From: Capitulum mitella
Lineage: Eukaryota > Arthropoda > Thecostraca > Pollicipedomorpha > Pollicipedidae
Reading direction: 5' to 3'
DNA: 64,000 nucleotides
NCBI GenBank assembly: GCA_030062745.1
Contig: CP099843.1
Coordinates: 18,890,997-18,954,996 of the forward strand
Shown here: positions 13,261 to 24,543 of the stretch, one piece after another
Layout: the number at the start of each line of letters is the position of its first letter
Position numbering within the stretch: position 1 is the stretch's first letter
Position numbers and translations under genes: made by a program
The notes under the pieces: model-generated
Told to the model about the DNA's origin: nothing
The model's input: only the letters and a program-made list of their open reading frames with translations
Database searches by the model: none

Positions 13261-13640
13261 AGTCACTTCATATCATCTGAAGGGTCTTGAACAGCACCAG
13301 AGTGCTTTCGAGCGTTACCTTAGAGGATTTCTAAATATCATTTAACCCCTACCCACTGAACTTTCCTGAACTTTTCAGAGAGCTCCTGTGCCTCCCGGAG
13401 GGCCACAGACCGCCGCAGATGGCATTATGTCTCATCAGAGGCCCCTGAACAATTCCAGATGGCCGTTGAACTTGCCAGGAGGTCGTCGCTAGAAAGACCC
13501 TAAACTTCGCAAAGAGGCCATTGGAATTCAAAAGCGAACCACTAAATCTGATCAAAAGAACTCTTAATTTTACCGTACAGACCTTGGGAGTCGCCTTTTG
13601 CACTATGACGTCACCAGAGGCTCCTAGGATCCTACCAGGG
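13261..13640. repeat. Degenerate ~30-bp tandem repeat block
   Basis: Phrases such as GAGGCCCCTGAACA, ATGGCCGTTGAACTTGCCAGGAGG and AGAGGCCATTGGAA recur about every 30 bases. The pattern matches the array at 19.7-21.3 kb (AGGGCCCCTGAGAC...), so both are probably the same repeat class in advanced decay. Confidence 0.45.
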
Positions 13641-14660
13641 GTTCGCGAAATTGCTTCTTGTTTCTTATTACTTTTTCTTTGACTGTTTTACCGATGATGA
13701 GTGTGAATACCAGTTCCATAAGAGATCAATGAAATGCATGACCATCATCGCGGCATTATCAAAAAGTCGCAGACGCTGGAAGGTATTGAGCCGGCTCAGA
13801 ACACTCGTATCCGATGACGGCGGGCATTTTCCTGCACTGCGGAACTCGGACCTCGCTGCGTCTGTTTTCGAGGGGCTAAAGAGTCTTGGAACGACACAGG
13901 AGGGTGGACTGTATGACTGGCATTCAAGCACGTGAATGGAACAAAATGGGAAGAGTAAAATGCAAATCCAAAAATAACAGGAAGAAAATGTATGTCGGCA
14001 AAAGAAGGAATAAAGATCAGGACAAGCAGCCAACACGGGAATTACCACCTGATCTGAAACAATGGAAATTTAAGTCAGTTTGTATTGCCGGTGGCTTGCC
14101 TTTTGGGTCTGACTTTGCCGGCCGTGTGACGTCGGGTCGGTGATGAGCTGGTGACTGAGGTGATGAGCAGTGTCTAAAACACGTCGTGTGACTGACTCAT
14201 CAGCACTGGGCATGAATGCTGCGTCTGAGATACAGATACACGGGCGCCTTTGGGGTCTTCCTGACTGGCTGGACCCAACTTGGAATATGGGCGTGGCAAA
14301 GCCCCTGCTTTCAGAGGAGACATTTTGTTACCTTTCATGATCGTGAGTAAAACGCCATTTGAGTTTTGCGGTCATCGCCCTCTTCAAAATGGTCTAGGAG
14401 CCATTGAAACCTGAAATATTCAGAGAGGCATGAAACAATCTAACTGAACTTTTGTATTCGAGAGGCTCGGGCCGGATTCAAAAATGCATGATACTGTCTT
14501 CTAACGTTCAAGTTCCGGTTGATGTTTTATAGAACCACGGCTTATTTAGATAATGGTCTAAGTTTATTCGTTCGAGAGTCTCTTAAACAGCGAGGGGTGA
14601 TCCATGCGCCCGGTTGGGTGCTGGCAAGATGTCTTCATCATATGGAATGATCAGGTGAAT
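13641..14660. other. No gene recognised
   Basis: There are only short, overlapping opposite-strand frames and no recognisable motif. Confidence 0.4.
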
Positions 14661-14669
14661 CACCTTTGA

Positions 14670-15060
14670 TTGACTGGTCCGTGCCCCGATTCTCAGACGT
14701 CGGTGTATGAACGGCAAAACCTGGTCATTCCTCAGGTGTGCAAACCGAGGCTGGCCACAGCGAGAGATCATCGTCCCGGAAGCGGGCCGATGTCGGCCAG
14801 TTGCCGGTCGGGGACCGGTCCCAGACCTGTCGGCGCCGGGCCTGCATCTGCCGCTGCAGCGTGCCGCTACGGGCCGTCAGCTGGCGGCGCCGACTGGCCA
14901 GTTGGCCCTCCTGACCTGGAGTTCCTGGCTGGTGGGACCGGTGCGGTGGCTCCGGGTGCATGGCTGGCGATCCGGAGGGGGGAGGGGTTGAGGGAGTCCG
15001 GAACTCCTTCCCAATGTTCGGGGATTTTAACCATCGCCCGCGGAGGTCCGAACAGCCCCC
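14670..15060. other. GC-rich CpG-dense block
   Basis: CpG density and GC content rise sharply relative to the flanks and all frames open up. A minus-strand frame (14725-14961) contains an Arg/Gln-rich stretch (QRQMQARRRQ) that could be part of an exon, but no splice signals frame it. It could equally be an unmethylated regulatory island. Confidence 0.3.
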
Positions 15061-15340
15061 ATGTTGTTTAGGGATAACTTCTACATGGCTGACCGGGTTG
15101 CTCTCAGATTTTCGCTACCATCTTGGACTTCAATTTTACCACTCCTGATGGAAAAACAAATTCGATGTTATGTAAAGTCACGGAGTTACGGCTTCCTGAA
15201 GAGGGACACCTCTGACCATTTTGCGATGAAATCGCGGATTCTCATAGCTTAAAACCGCAAATGACACTCGATATAACAGTTCGGGTCAAAAGAAATGTAA
15301 ACGGACCACAGCTCCGCTTTCTACCAGGTTCGAGGCCACA

Positions 15341-15500
15341 GGCGCAGTTAGGGGGGGGGGTGGCAGGGGGCGCGGCCCTGCCTCCCCTTAGGCCCGCATT
15401 TTTGGTGAAAACCATTGCACATCGCTGTCCTTGTAGATAGTTTTCGTATGATTTCAGTTCTAATTGAACTCCGCCCATAAGAAAATCCTGGCTGCGCCCC
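15341..15500. mobile_element. Small MITE, GGCGCAG termini, copy 1
   Basis: The left end reads GGCGCAGTTAGGGG and the right end, in reverse complement, GGGGCGCAGCCAGGA. Inside, the phrases TTAGGCCCGCATTTT, GTGAAAACCATTGCACATCG and GTTTTCGTATGAT also occur in the copy at 56016-56177. It is about 160 bases and non-coding. No clear target duplication is visible. Confidence 0.5.
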
Positions 15501-15919
15501 AGTTCGTGACCCTTCCAATGTCAACCGAGGCCACTAACCTCGGCAGACTACCGACTGACGCCCGACGAGACACAGGATTTGACTCAAGACACGGACTCTT
15601 GAGCCCAAGAGTCTGTGCGTCATAATTCACCACAAACAAACCAACATTCACTAATTTCGGATGGCCTCGAATAACCCTTTTGCGACCTCAGGTGGTTCCC
15701 ACGGTATTTTAAGACGTTGATTTCAAATAGCATTCATTTTACACCGTTTCCAACTCATTCATAGTCATTTCATGGCCGACAGATGGTCTTAGATTACATG
15801 CCGTTGCAGCCGGTCACGGGATTTGATCTGCCCAGACATGTGTCATTGACCGGAAGTGAAAATACAGCAGACCACCACATTAGCAAGGATTCAAGGCGTC
15901 TGGTTCTCATCCGGTCCCT

Positions 15920-16130
15920 ATACCTGCGCAACGTTGTACTTTATGGCCGTGCAAATGAAAAGTTTTGCGATTTTCGCTTATTTCGGGCCATTGACCTGAC
16001 ATAAGAGGTCACTGGTTGACCTGAAACCTTAAAACTGGATACCGTTTGCTTCCGCTACTGACGAGCAACACGCTCGTTTTTGTGTCGTGGCTGTAGCCCA
16101 ATTAGGGGCCAAACGCCACGGGGGAGGCGA
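15920..16130 (+). repeat. Dispersed repeat, related to 7770-8010
   Basis: It shares GAGGTCACTGGTTGACCTGA and CAATTAGGGGCCA with 7770-8010 in the same order. This is a diverged family member with no visible ends. Confidence 0.5.
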
Positions 16131-16389
16131 ACAGACCACGCAGTGTGGAACGCAGGAAAACAACGCGCCGAAGCGAGGGTTAACACTAGGTCTATGGCAC
16201 TGAAAGGAAAGAAACCGTCTGAAATCCTTTGTGGACCCCCCCCCCTAAATAATATTCGGAAATTTCCGGCCATGGTTCCGGGTCCACTCCGTACTAACGT
16301 TTTACTACACCGACACGCCAGGTTGGGTCCAGCACGACTCACAGGGACAGTGTCCGGCTCATCGGCCCTCACGTAGATGCTGACACTCA

Positions 16390-16860
16390 TGTTGTCCGAC
16401 TGACGCGGCTGACCTGGCGGCCTCCTGACAATGTCACACGGGTGTGCCCCGGCCGGACCCTCTCAGCACTGCGAGACACTGCTGACGCGTCGTGGCGATG
16501 CAGCCACCGCACCGGACCACGGCGAGCTGACCGCTTGCTCCACTGAGCCTCCTGCCCCGCTGCAGCCGACCGTCACACGTGACCCGCCACCGGTCGGCGC
16601 CGGCGCACAGCACCGCGTTCACGTGACCAGTCCGCGGCCGCGGCGCTGCACCGGCGCCAGTGGTCACGTGACCCGGCTGAGCGGACGGGTCGGGCCGCGG
16701 CGGTATGCCGGCCGGCTCTGCAGCGGTCACCCGGCGCTGGACCTGCCGCGGCGAACAGCAGGCAGCGGTCGGCCGCCGGCCGCGGCCGGTCCAGACGGTC
16801 GCCCCTGGCCATGGCCGGTCTGCTGTTGCTTCGGAGCAATAGCACACCCACGCAGTGCTG
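16390..16860. promoter_or_regulatory. CpG island with clustered CACGTG E-boxes
   Basis: The stretch is very GC- and CpG-rich and contains three CACGTG cores within about 100 bases: near 16576 (ACACGTGACC), 16620 (TTCACGTGACC) and 16663 (the palindrome GGTCACGTGACC). The last matches GTCACGTGAC, the known binding sequence of MiT/TFE-type bHLH-zip factors (CLEAR element). A promoter island is likely, but no gene start is identified on either side. Open frames on both strands here are explained by composition. Confidence 0.4.
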
Positions 16861-16897
16861 AGTGTGTGTGTGTGTGTGGGTCGGGGGGGGGGGGGGC
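16861..16897. repeat. (TG)n and poly-G microsatellite
   Basis: About ten TG dinucleotides are followed by a short TCG-bearing break and a run of about 14 G. Confidence 0.9.
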
Positions 16898-17084
16898 GTC
16901 GGCGGACCCAGACTTAAACCAAAGGCGCCTTTGAAATGTAAACATTGTGTACCCCCTGAAACCTAATGTTTTTTTGCATTTGTCTTTAGAACTGTTTACC
17001 CTTTTGAATTTCAAAATGGCGCTGAAAAAATATTTAATTAATAGCTTGGTTGATTAAGTGCCCAAATGTCTGTAATTTAACACG

Positions 17085-17510
17085 CGCCCAACTGTGGGTC
17101 GGAGCCATGCACGACCGACTGGGGGGTGCGACTGATCCCTTCCCCATCTAACTCCCGCACGGTTGATCGCATGATAAAAATAAGCACACCATGGGAAAGT
17201 TCGCGACGAGTGGAGCTCGAAACTGACCTCATTTTGGTTTTAGATAATATCCAGGCCATTTACGCCCTATATATATAGCCTCATAGCCGCCTACATGAGA
17301 CCTGAGAAACGGCCTGGATCTCAAGACCAGTGACTAATAAAGTCTAGAATCAGGCACCAGGGGACAGGTAAAAGTCTGCAGATGCCAATACACATCTAAT
17401 TTCGCTGATTTGTTTCATATATACGTGGAAACGTTGCGTTAAACACACGGCAATTTTCGTGCCGCTGTGGGCGGACGCCGCCGATGAAGGCGGCATGAAA
17501 TTAACGGGAA
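17085..17510 (+). repeat. Dispersed repeat family, copy A
   Basis: The ordered phrases AATAAGCACACC..GGAAAG, GAGCTCGA, GAGAAAC, AAAAGTCTGCAGATGCC and CGGCAATTTTCGTGCCGC correspond to 30555-30770 and 31128-31245. It is non-coding and no ends are resolved. Confidence 0.5.
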
Positions 17511-17799
17511 CTAATTTTAGCGCTCTTTTATTTCCGCGAAATATGTCTGCACGTGTTGTTTCTTGAACCTAGTCGTTTTTGTGATGGTTTCTCGTGCTTA
17601 AATGTTGAGAAATTCATTAGTTATCAATCCACATAATTGGTGGACCTTTATTCTCGAGAGCCTGTTTATTTCCAAAATTTGTAATTTTTAAACTTTTTGA
17701 GCTTCTTGGTATTATTCGTAACTGTGCGAGCCAGTTCTGCCATTTTCCACCCAATCTGAGTCATTCATCACCGATTTTGATGGCAGTGCATTTTGACTC

Positions 17800-18297
17800 G
17801 CAATAGTTATTCGTGACCTGACCTCGGGTCAGTGGCCGGAGGTCGCTGAAGCTTTGCCCATTGACGACGAATGAGTGTCTTGATCTCCCTCAAAGCTCAA
17901 ATTGTTACAAAAAATTTCGTCAGTTTTCGAAAAAAACGACGACATGTGTTGAAAACGGGCTTGACCTTAGGCCATTGACCCGGACATTTCCGAAAAAATC
18001 CGAGATACCAGATTTGCTGCATTTACCAAAATCCCCAGCACTTAAAACTTTTATTGCGATATCATGTTTTGCCAAAAAATGCAGGGCGCTAAACTTTTTT
18101 GGACATAGGTCTCCTTGACCTGGGCTAGGTCAGCCACCTGTCTTGACCTGAGATGAAAAAATCGGATGCAAGATGTAAAAATGATCAAGCAAAGGTACAC
18201 AAAGTTTCGAGGCGCTGCGTTTGTTTGTTCTCTCGCAAGCTCGGAAAAACCTCAGGGGAGGCGGTCAACCGCCCCCCAGTCGGGGGCGGGTTAAAGA
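17800..18297 (-). mobile_element. Fragment of the TTAA-type element family
   Basis: The right edge reads CGAGCTTGCGAGAG-like sequence, then a GGTTTTTCC / GGCGGTTGACCGCC motif, then a GGGGCGGGTTAA end at about 18294. The same terminal arrangement begins the insertion at 37956. The left edge is not defined and the copy is degenerate. Confidence 0.45.
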
Positions 18298-18299
18298 CG

Positions 18300-19690
18300 A
18301 TTTTGGCATACCCCGGCGCATGGTGGACTGAAATTACCCAAGTCCCTGGAACGAACAGACTAAAGCAAAACGCCAAGACAACGCTTTCACAAAGATGACC
18401 CTTGTAAACAAAGTTACGGCAAAATCCCCGCTAGTCACGTATTGGGAAATTTTTCAGTCGCAGTTTTTCTGGAGTGGGGGGGGGGACTTGATGACAATGT
18501 AGACCAAGCGCAGACTAGACTCGAAGCGCAGCGAGTTCTCGAACGGGTTAAACCAGTCACACGATGGCCGGTTTCGTCAAATTCCACACGTTGCAGAAAA
18601 AAAATCCCCGTCTATGGGAAGCATGCCGTGTGTAAATGAGCACACTGGACAGCTGCATTGCTGTCTGTGCCTCTGTTAGTGTCCCGTAAGGCATTTTTAA
18701 AACTGGGTCGCCTTGGATGTTTCTTTTTTAAATTAACATATCGTTACTATCATTCACATCATAATTTTTAAACAATATGTTGAAATGCTTGCAATTAACG
18801 TATCGGTGGTGGTAACGTTATGAAACATCTTGGAACAATAAGGTAAAAGTTTAAATGACCTATTAAGGCGAGGAAATGGGGCCTCCGACGGAATTTTTGA
18901 CCCGTCTGTCCATTTTCAACGCCCCAAGGACGACCCTGACCTAAGCTATCCAAAGGCCGTGATTTCGTCTAGGATTTTGGCTGCTTTAGTCTGCAGTTTT
19001 ATAGGAAATTAATAAACAGGCATCTCGAAACATTACGGAGCTACATGCCGACTGTTGCCTAATAGTGGCCGCATTGACAGCAACATCGTCGAAGGAGCAT
19101 TTCAAAGTTGGTAGGGCCTGAACTATTTTCCGGCTATTTTTTCGCGCAACACCTCACGAGTGTGATATTGAAATAATTCAAAGTTAAAAGGGTCACCACC
19201 AAGGTGGTCCACCCGCTTCCCCACCTGCCCTACGGACGCCCCATAAAGCGCCCTGTCAGCCTCTGGAGGGACCACCTTGCGGTCTGTAAGAAAGCCCCTG
19301 AACTTGCCTCCGGAGGACGACAAGGGCCCTTTATAGGTGGATAGAAGCCCCGTACAGATATGCAGTATCCTCCTCTCCCCTACTGGCTAGCAGGGGTCCC
19401 TAAACGTTCATTCAGGGGCCTTGCTTGCCTGTAAAGATGCCTCTGCCGACCTGTAAGGGGCACACGCCAGGTCGGCAGGGACGTCTTAACAGGCAAGCAG
19501 AGACCCCTTTACACTCCAGCGGGGTCCCTTTGCATGCCGAAAGTTTTTTAACCATATGGGGCCCCAATGATTACGAGGGCCAGGCGCAGATCCTAGCGCG
19601 AGCGATGGGGGCGATCGTCCCCCTCCCCTGATATCTGAGAAGAAGAATCCTCTCAGACTCAAAAAGGGGCCCGAAGGGGACCCGTATGAG
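18300..19690. other. No gene recognised
   Basis: Only a poly-G run (about 18474-18483) and unsupported short frames are seen. Around 19300-19500 the GC-rich repeat texture of the following array begins. Confidence 0.4.
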
Positions 19691-21250
19691 TTTCACGGGA
19701 TCTTTGTATGAACCTGACGGGGTTCTTGATGCAGTCTGGGGGCCTCCAGGAGGGTTAAATGGCCCTTGAGACGCACAGAGGACCCCTGAAGCTCCCAAAA
19801 GGCCCTTGAGACCATAACCGGGCCCCAACACGGCAGAGTGCCCCTGAGACCGTCAGAAGGGTCACAGGGCCCCTGAGACGGCAAGGATGAGGCCTGAGTC
19901 CCTAGGGCGGCATAGGGGCGCCTAGAATGTCATAGGGACCCCGAATGGGTTTCACGGGCCTTTGTGAAAAGCTGACGGTTCCTGATGAAGTCCAAGGGTC
20001 TCCGGGAAGGCTAGCGGGACCCTGTGATAGTAAGATGGATGGATGGATGGGATGGATGCCCCATGGATGATGGATGGGACCCATGGAACCCTCCAGGGGT
20101 CCCTGGGACTGCAAGAGGTGCCTAACACTGCAAAGGGTGCATGAGACCGCTTAAAGCGCCAGAGAGGCCCCTAAGACGGCAAGAATTTAAGAGGATGCCT
20201 AGAACGGCATAAAGAGACCTTGGCCAACCACAGGGACCCCCTGAACGGGGATTTATCGGTGACCTCAGCCTCGAGAGGAGCTCCAAATGGGCTACACTGG
20301 TCTTTTTGAAAACCTAAGGGGTTCTTGATGCAGTAAGGCAGCCTCAGGAAATTCTGGCGGATCCTAAGACAGCAAGATGGTCCCTACACGGCAAATGACC
20401 CCTAAGACCGCTAAAAATGTCGGAGGGCCCCTACGAGGCAAAGATGACAAGATGGCCTCTAGGACTGGTATGGGGGCCCTGGACGACCAGATGGCCCCCA
20501 AGTGTGTTAAGCGGGGTTCTGGCACGGGAAAGGTCCTCCTGAGATTGCCAGCAAGGCCCCTGAAGTACCAACAAAAGCCCGTGTTACGGCTAGAAGGACC
20601 TTAAGACTGTTAGTGCCCCATGTAACAGAGGAAGACCCCTGATACAGCCATGGGGACCACCGGAAACGTTCAGAGGGCTCATGACACTGCACAGAGGACC
20701 CTGAAATTGCCGAAAGTCCTTTTTTGCAACTGCCAGAGGGCTTCTAAGACAACAACAATGTTCCTCAGAGACGGCAGGAGGGAACCTGGGACAAAAGAGG
20801 CCCCCCCTTGAAGTTACTAAACCTCGAGAAGTCCAAAAGCTCCTGAAACGGCCAGAGGGTTTCGAGGACTACTAGAGGCGTCTCTGTCACAGGAGAAAGA
20901 AAGACTTGTGGAGGGCCTTTGTTACTGCCTGAGAGCTCCCTTAGACGGCAAAAATGCATCAGGGACGACAGGAGGGAACCCGAGATGGCTTAAGCGCCCC
21001 TGAAACGGCCAGGTGGGTCCCTGAAACTGTCCGAGATGCCCCTGAGACTGCCAGAGGAACGCCTGAGACGCCCCGAGGGACACGTGAAGCTGTGAAAGGA
21101 ACCTGGGACCACTAGGGGGCCCTGACACGCAGACGGCCCGAGCCCACCAAAAGTGCTCCTGTAACTGCAAAAGGGGACCTAATCTAAGCGGGCAAAAAAG
21201 TCTCAAGAAACTACGAGGGTTGGGGGTGGCAGACAGGCTCTTGGGCCAGA
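19690..21250. repeat. Long degenerate array of ~30-bp units
   Basis: The phrase CCCCTGAGACGGCAAGA and variants (CCCTTGAGACCATAAC, CCCCTGAGACCGTCAGAAGG, CCTGAAACGGCCAG) recur about every 29-31 bases for over 1.5 kb. Units are heavily diverged. Numerous short minus-strand frames rich in Gly, Pro and Ser are repeat by-products. It includes a short (GGAT)n tract at 20034-20060. Confidence 0.65.
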
Positions 21251-21299
21251 TGCAACTACGACATTTCAGATGACGAGAGGGACGGAGCCGCATAAAACC

Positions 21300-21570
21300 T
21301 CGCCGTTTTTGTCACATTTCGGTCTCTTTGTACGAAAATAAAATACGAAGTTTCCTCAAATAAGGTGAATCGATTCAGGTTTTTTTTGTTACATTATATG
21401 GCACAAAACGGAATATATATGCACATATGTCATCATATATTTCATAATACAATATATCAAATGCAATAAATCTAAATACATCACATATTTTCTCTTGGAC
21501 TCGCACAGATCAACGTTTTTTCATATCTGAAAAGCAAAAAACAGGCAGACTGGCCGGGTGGGGCGTCCAG
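21300..21570. other. AT-rich spacer
   Basis: The stretch is AT-rich with ATATAT-bearing tracts and no frame or unit worth calling. Confidence 0.4.
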
Positions 21571-21574
21571 CTCT

Positions 21575-21715
21575 GACCATTCGCCATCTCCCCCCCCCCC
21601 GGCTGGCCGTATCCTGAATCCGCCCCTAACGAGGGCCGCCATTGGTCATAAGACCCCCTTGGTCCGACTTGCCCCCCCCGCCCGGCAGAATCCTGACTAC
21701 GCCCCTGCCTATGGA
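21575..21715. mobile_element. Two adjacent MITE termini
   Basis: Two similar ends lie in tandem. Each has a C-run, then CCGGC..ATCCTGA and a final CCGCCCCT (near 21627) or TACGCCCCTG (near 21705). In reverse complement they read AGGGGCGGATTCAGGAT and CAGGGGCGTAGTCAGGAT. These look like right-hand termini of related non-autonomous DNA elements; matching left ends are not seen nearby. Confidence 0.4.
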
Positions 21716-21994
21716 CTGCTGCGCACGTGAACACCACTAACGAGACCGTTTATTAGTGGAGGCTAGCCTTCATTCTGCTGCATGCGCCTCCGCCCTACGT
21801 GTTTTGTTCCGATCCCCTAAAGTTCAGGTCACTCAGCGACCACGGCGCAGGGCTATAGACGTACGCAATGATAAGCGACGAGTTCTAGTCGCGGCGAGCC
21901 CCAGTTTCATATTTTTCAGCGTCATCATTAAATCGAATTTGACATTACATCTTCCATTTTCCTTCTCCATTTTTCTTATTAAAGTACATAAGTA

Positions 21995-22110
21995 CAGCGA
22001 TCGGTAGCTCAGTCACCAGCATACAGTACAACGCAATGATCGGTAGCTCAGTCACCAGTATGTAGTACCCCGTCCTGGTGAGACGGAGTTTGAAGCATCC
22101 TGGCATTCGA
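21995..22110 (+). repeat. Degenerate tRNA-derived repeat with duplicated box A
   Basis: GATCGGTAGCTCAGTCACCAG occurs twice about 35 bases apart, resembling a tRNA D-arm/box A. It is followed by GAGACGGAGTTTGAAGCATCC, a weak box-B-like sequence. This is most simply a decayed SINE head with a small tandem duplication. Confidence 0.35.
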
Positions 22111-22339
22111 TATTTGACCCGCAGGTCAGCTGGCCATTGGCCAACAGAGGATCACGCTGACCTCACGATCGTGTCGCATCCTTCTCAGCACGCTGAACTT
22201 TCGCCAGAAAACCACCCGTTACCCCGGACTGCACGATCGGATGTGCGTTTCTGATTCCGTGCACCGAGCTCCGCTAAGCGCTGGCTTTAATCCCAAGAAG
22301 ACAGCCTGAGCAAGATGATCTTTGGAAGCTGACCGTCGC

Positions 22340-22790
22340 CCGCCTACGGCCTTTTCGTAGGCTGTATGTGGGGTTGGCTGGTTGGCACAACCCCCACCAT
22401 TTTCACACCGCGCGTCCTAGAGCATCGCAGAACAAAAACCACCGAGTTGCGCGTGACGAGATCTCGCAACTGGTATTCTCCTTTAAGGTTTCAGATCAAC
22501 GGGTGACCTTCCAGGTCGGGTCAAATGTCAAAAATTGGCAGAAGGCGGTATTTTCTCGGGTCTAAAAACAAATGAACGCCAAAAGAAAAACGATCATAGG
22601 ACGAAACAGACATCATGCTGTTTGCCAATCAGTCATGAGCCGAGTCTGTCTGTACCCCCACATGACTGCATTTTGCCCAAGGAGTCCGATCCAGGTCACG
22701 CTAGGTCAATTCTTGTGACGCGGGGTCGTCAGCTTAAATGCGTTCTCCGAGCTGCAGAAGCATTTTTGTAGACAATAACAGAGCCGAAGA
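22340..22790 (+). repeat. Dispersed repeat, inverted relative to 55560-55990
   Basis: Shared phrases in reverse order include GTGACGAGATCTCG, TGACATTTGACCC (as its complement), CTGCCAATTTTTGACA (complement), GCTGACGACCCC (complement) and AGCTCCGAGAACGCATT (complement). The two copies are non-coding and moderately diverged. Confidence 0.55.
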
Positions 22791-22834
22791 CAAATGCAGC
22801 ATATAAATTTATCAATACCGTTGTCAAAAGGGCA

Positions 22835-23430
22835 TAAAGGTCATTTTGGGCCATCCGAGCCCACCCAAGGTCATCCAGCATTACCTTACGCCAGGGATCT
22901 ACAATGACCTCGGATTAGCCTAAAAAAATCGTGATTTAAATGTGTCAAAAGTGTTTTTTAAGCCTGATATCCAGCACAAACTCTAATATTGGGCATGTCG
23001 TAGTGTTGCAGACCCGTCACCCTCGGCCTGTCCGAGCGAAAGTCGCGAAATCTTAAGTGTGCTGAAGTCAAAGCTAACATCCGAACTAGCAACCAGTATT
23101 GTCGATTTAACATATTACGGTCATCCTAAGTCGTCCTAGGTCGTCCAAGGTCATCTTAGGTCATCCAGGGTTACCTTACGCCAGTGACCTAGATTGACCT
23201 CAGATTAACTTAAAATTGCGACTTAGTTGTATTAAAAGCTTTTTGGAGTTCACATCCAACACAAAATCCAATTTTTGGCATGCCGTGATATTCCAGGCTC
23301 ATCAACCCGAGGTCGACACCGCCCCGCCCGTCAGAGCAGAAATCAGGCATTCGCTGCGTTCCGCTCTCTGATGAAATAAAACACAAATTGCCCCCAGTAT
23401 TTTTTAATATGCACCAAATTGATATCATTC
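22835..23430. repeat. Tandem duplication of a ~300-bp unit
   Basis: Two neighbouring segments (about 22850-23090 and 23155-23400) share, in order, GGTCATCCAG..TTACCTTACGCCAG, TGACCTCRGATTA, CATCCAACACAAA-like, GGCATG.CGT and a CCGAG/TCAGAGC-type tail. They are separated by a run of GTCCTAGGTCGTCCAAGGTC half-site-like repeats. The stretch is non-coding. Confidence 0.55.
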
Positions 23431-23589
23431 AGTTCCGTACATCTCAGACAGTCCAAAAATACAGACTGCTTTGCGATACCTATTGTCTACCGCATTTCCA
23501 GAGACGAAAAGTAACGTGCCTCCGCCGTTGTTCCTGACTTCAGTTTACACCCTCCATAACCCCAGCAGTGATCATGAGTCTACTAAAGG

Positions 23590-23720
23590 TGTATATATAT
23601 TTAGACTTATTATATATATGTAATAACCTTATAGATTTATATAGGACTATGCATACAGCGTTAAAGCGTTAAAGTCCTATATATTTCTATAGGACTTATA
23701 TATATAGTGTATACCATTTC
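23590..23720. repeat. AT-rich palindromic tract
   Basis: TATAGGACT near 23650 is complemented by AGTCCTATA near 23680, with a duplicated GCGTTAAA between them. Further TATATA runs flank the hairpin. It could form a stem-loop; no function is implied. Confidence 0.5.
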
Positions 23721-24130
23721 GAGCCGATTGATATATGTTATTGTATCTGTGCGCTCCAACCGTCTAACAAGTTGACAAAGCGTAACATGGTTGCAGTTAT
23801 GACGTCATGGCTCGTTACCATAGCAGTGTACAGAAAATATTACATCATAAGATGCGAAAAGGATGCCCCAGAGGGTACATCAAGTTTCAGATGGATCACA
23901 CTAACCGTAAAGAAGTTGTCCTTTGAAAACCTCAGGGGAGTTGCACCCCCCCCCTGCACGGGCAAGGGTTAATATGCAGCGCTTAAATCACTGGTGCCAG
24001 TGGCCATGAAAATGGCCGTGGTAATCTAGCGGCAGGTACACACTCTCCTCGGGTTAGGCTGTGCCGTCCACTGCCTGGGGGCATGGGTCGGCCGGCGCCG
24101 CCGCGGAGGACGATAGATCGGGTGGCATTC

Positions 24131-24321
24131 AGCACCAGACGTCCTTCAAGTTAGCCTAGTGGACAGAGGTTCGTCGTCTCACCACTGCAAGGATTGTGGG
24201 TTCGAATCTCGACGTCGCTAGCTCTCGATCGGTGACACGCGTTGTGTGGACTGGACGGAGGACGTTTGAGTCCAAGTAGCTATGCGCACCAACCCAAATC
24301 AGGCAACAGCCAGCACCAGAC
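24131..24321 (+). repeat. tRNA-derived SINE with 10-bp target duplications
   Basis: The direct repeat AGCACCAGAC occurs at 24131-24140 and 24312-24321. Between them a tRNA-like head has box-A-like TTAGCCTAGTGGACAGAGG (from 24154) and box B GGGTTCGAATCTC (from 24199). A body of about 100 bases follows. The total length of about 171 bases is typical of a short SINE. The tail is not a long A-run. Confidence 0.6.
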
Positions 24322-24543
24322 CTGTACCGAGTGATTGTTTCAGTGGAGCAAATGCAGATATAATTAGCATCCAGTTACAATAAGCGAATTTAGTTGCAGC
24401 ATTCTTTGACAACTTCGTCGCGAAAAAAAATATGTCTGAACCCTATCAAAACGCAAAAGGCTCGCAACTGTCTTTTGGGCTGCCTTGCTGGAAATTTGAC
24501 AGGTCTGAAGTACAAGCACGGGTACGTGCGCCGACATACAGCA

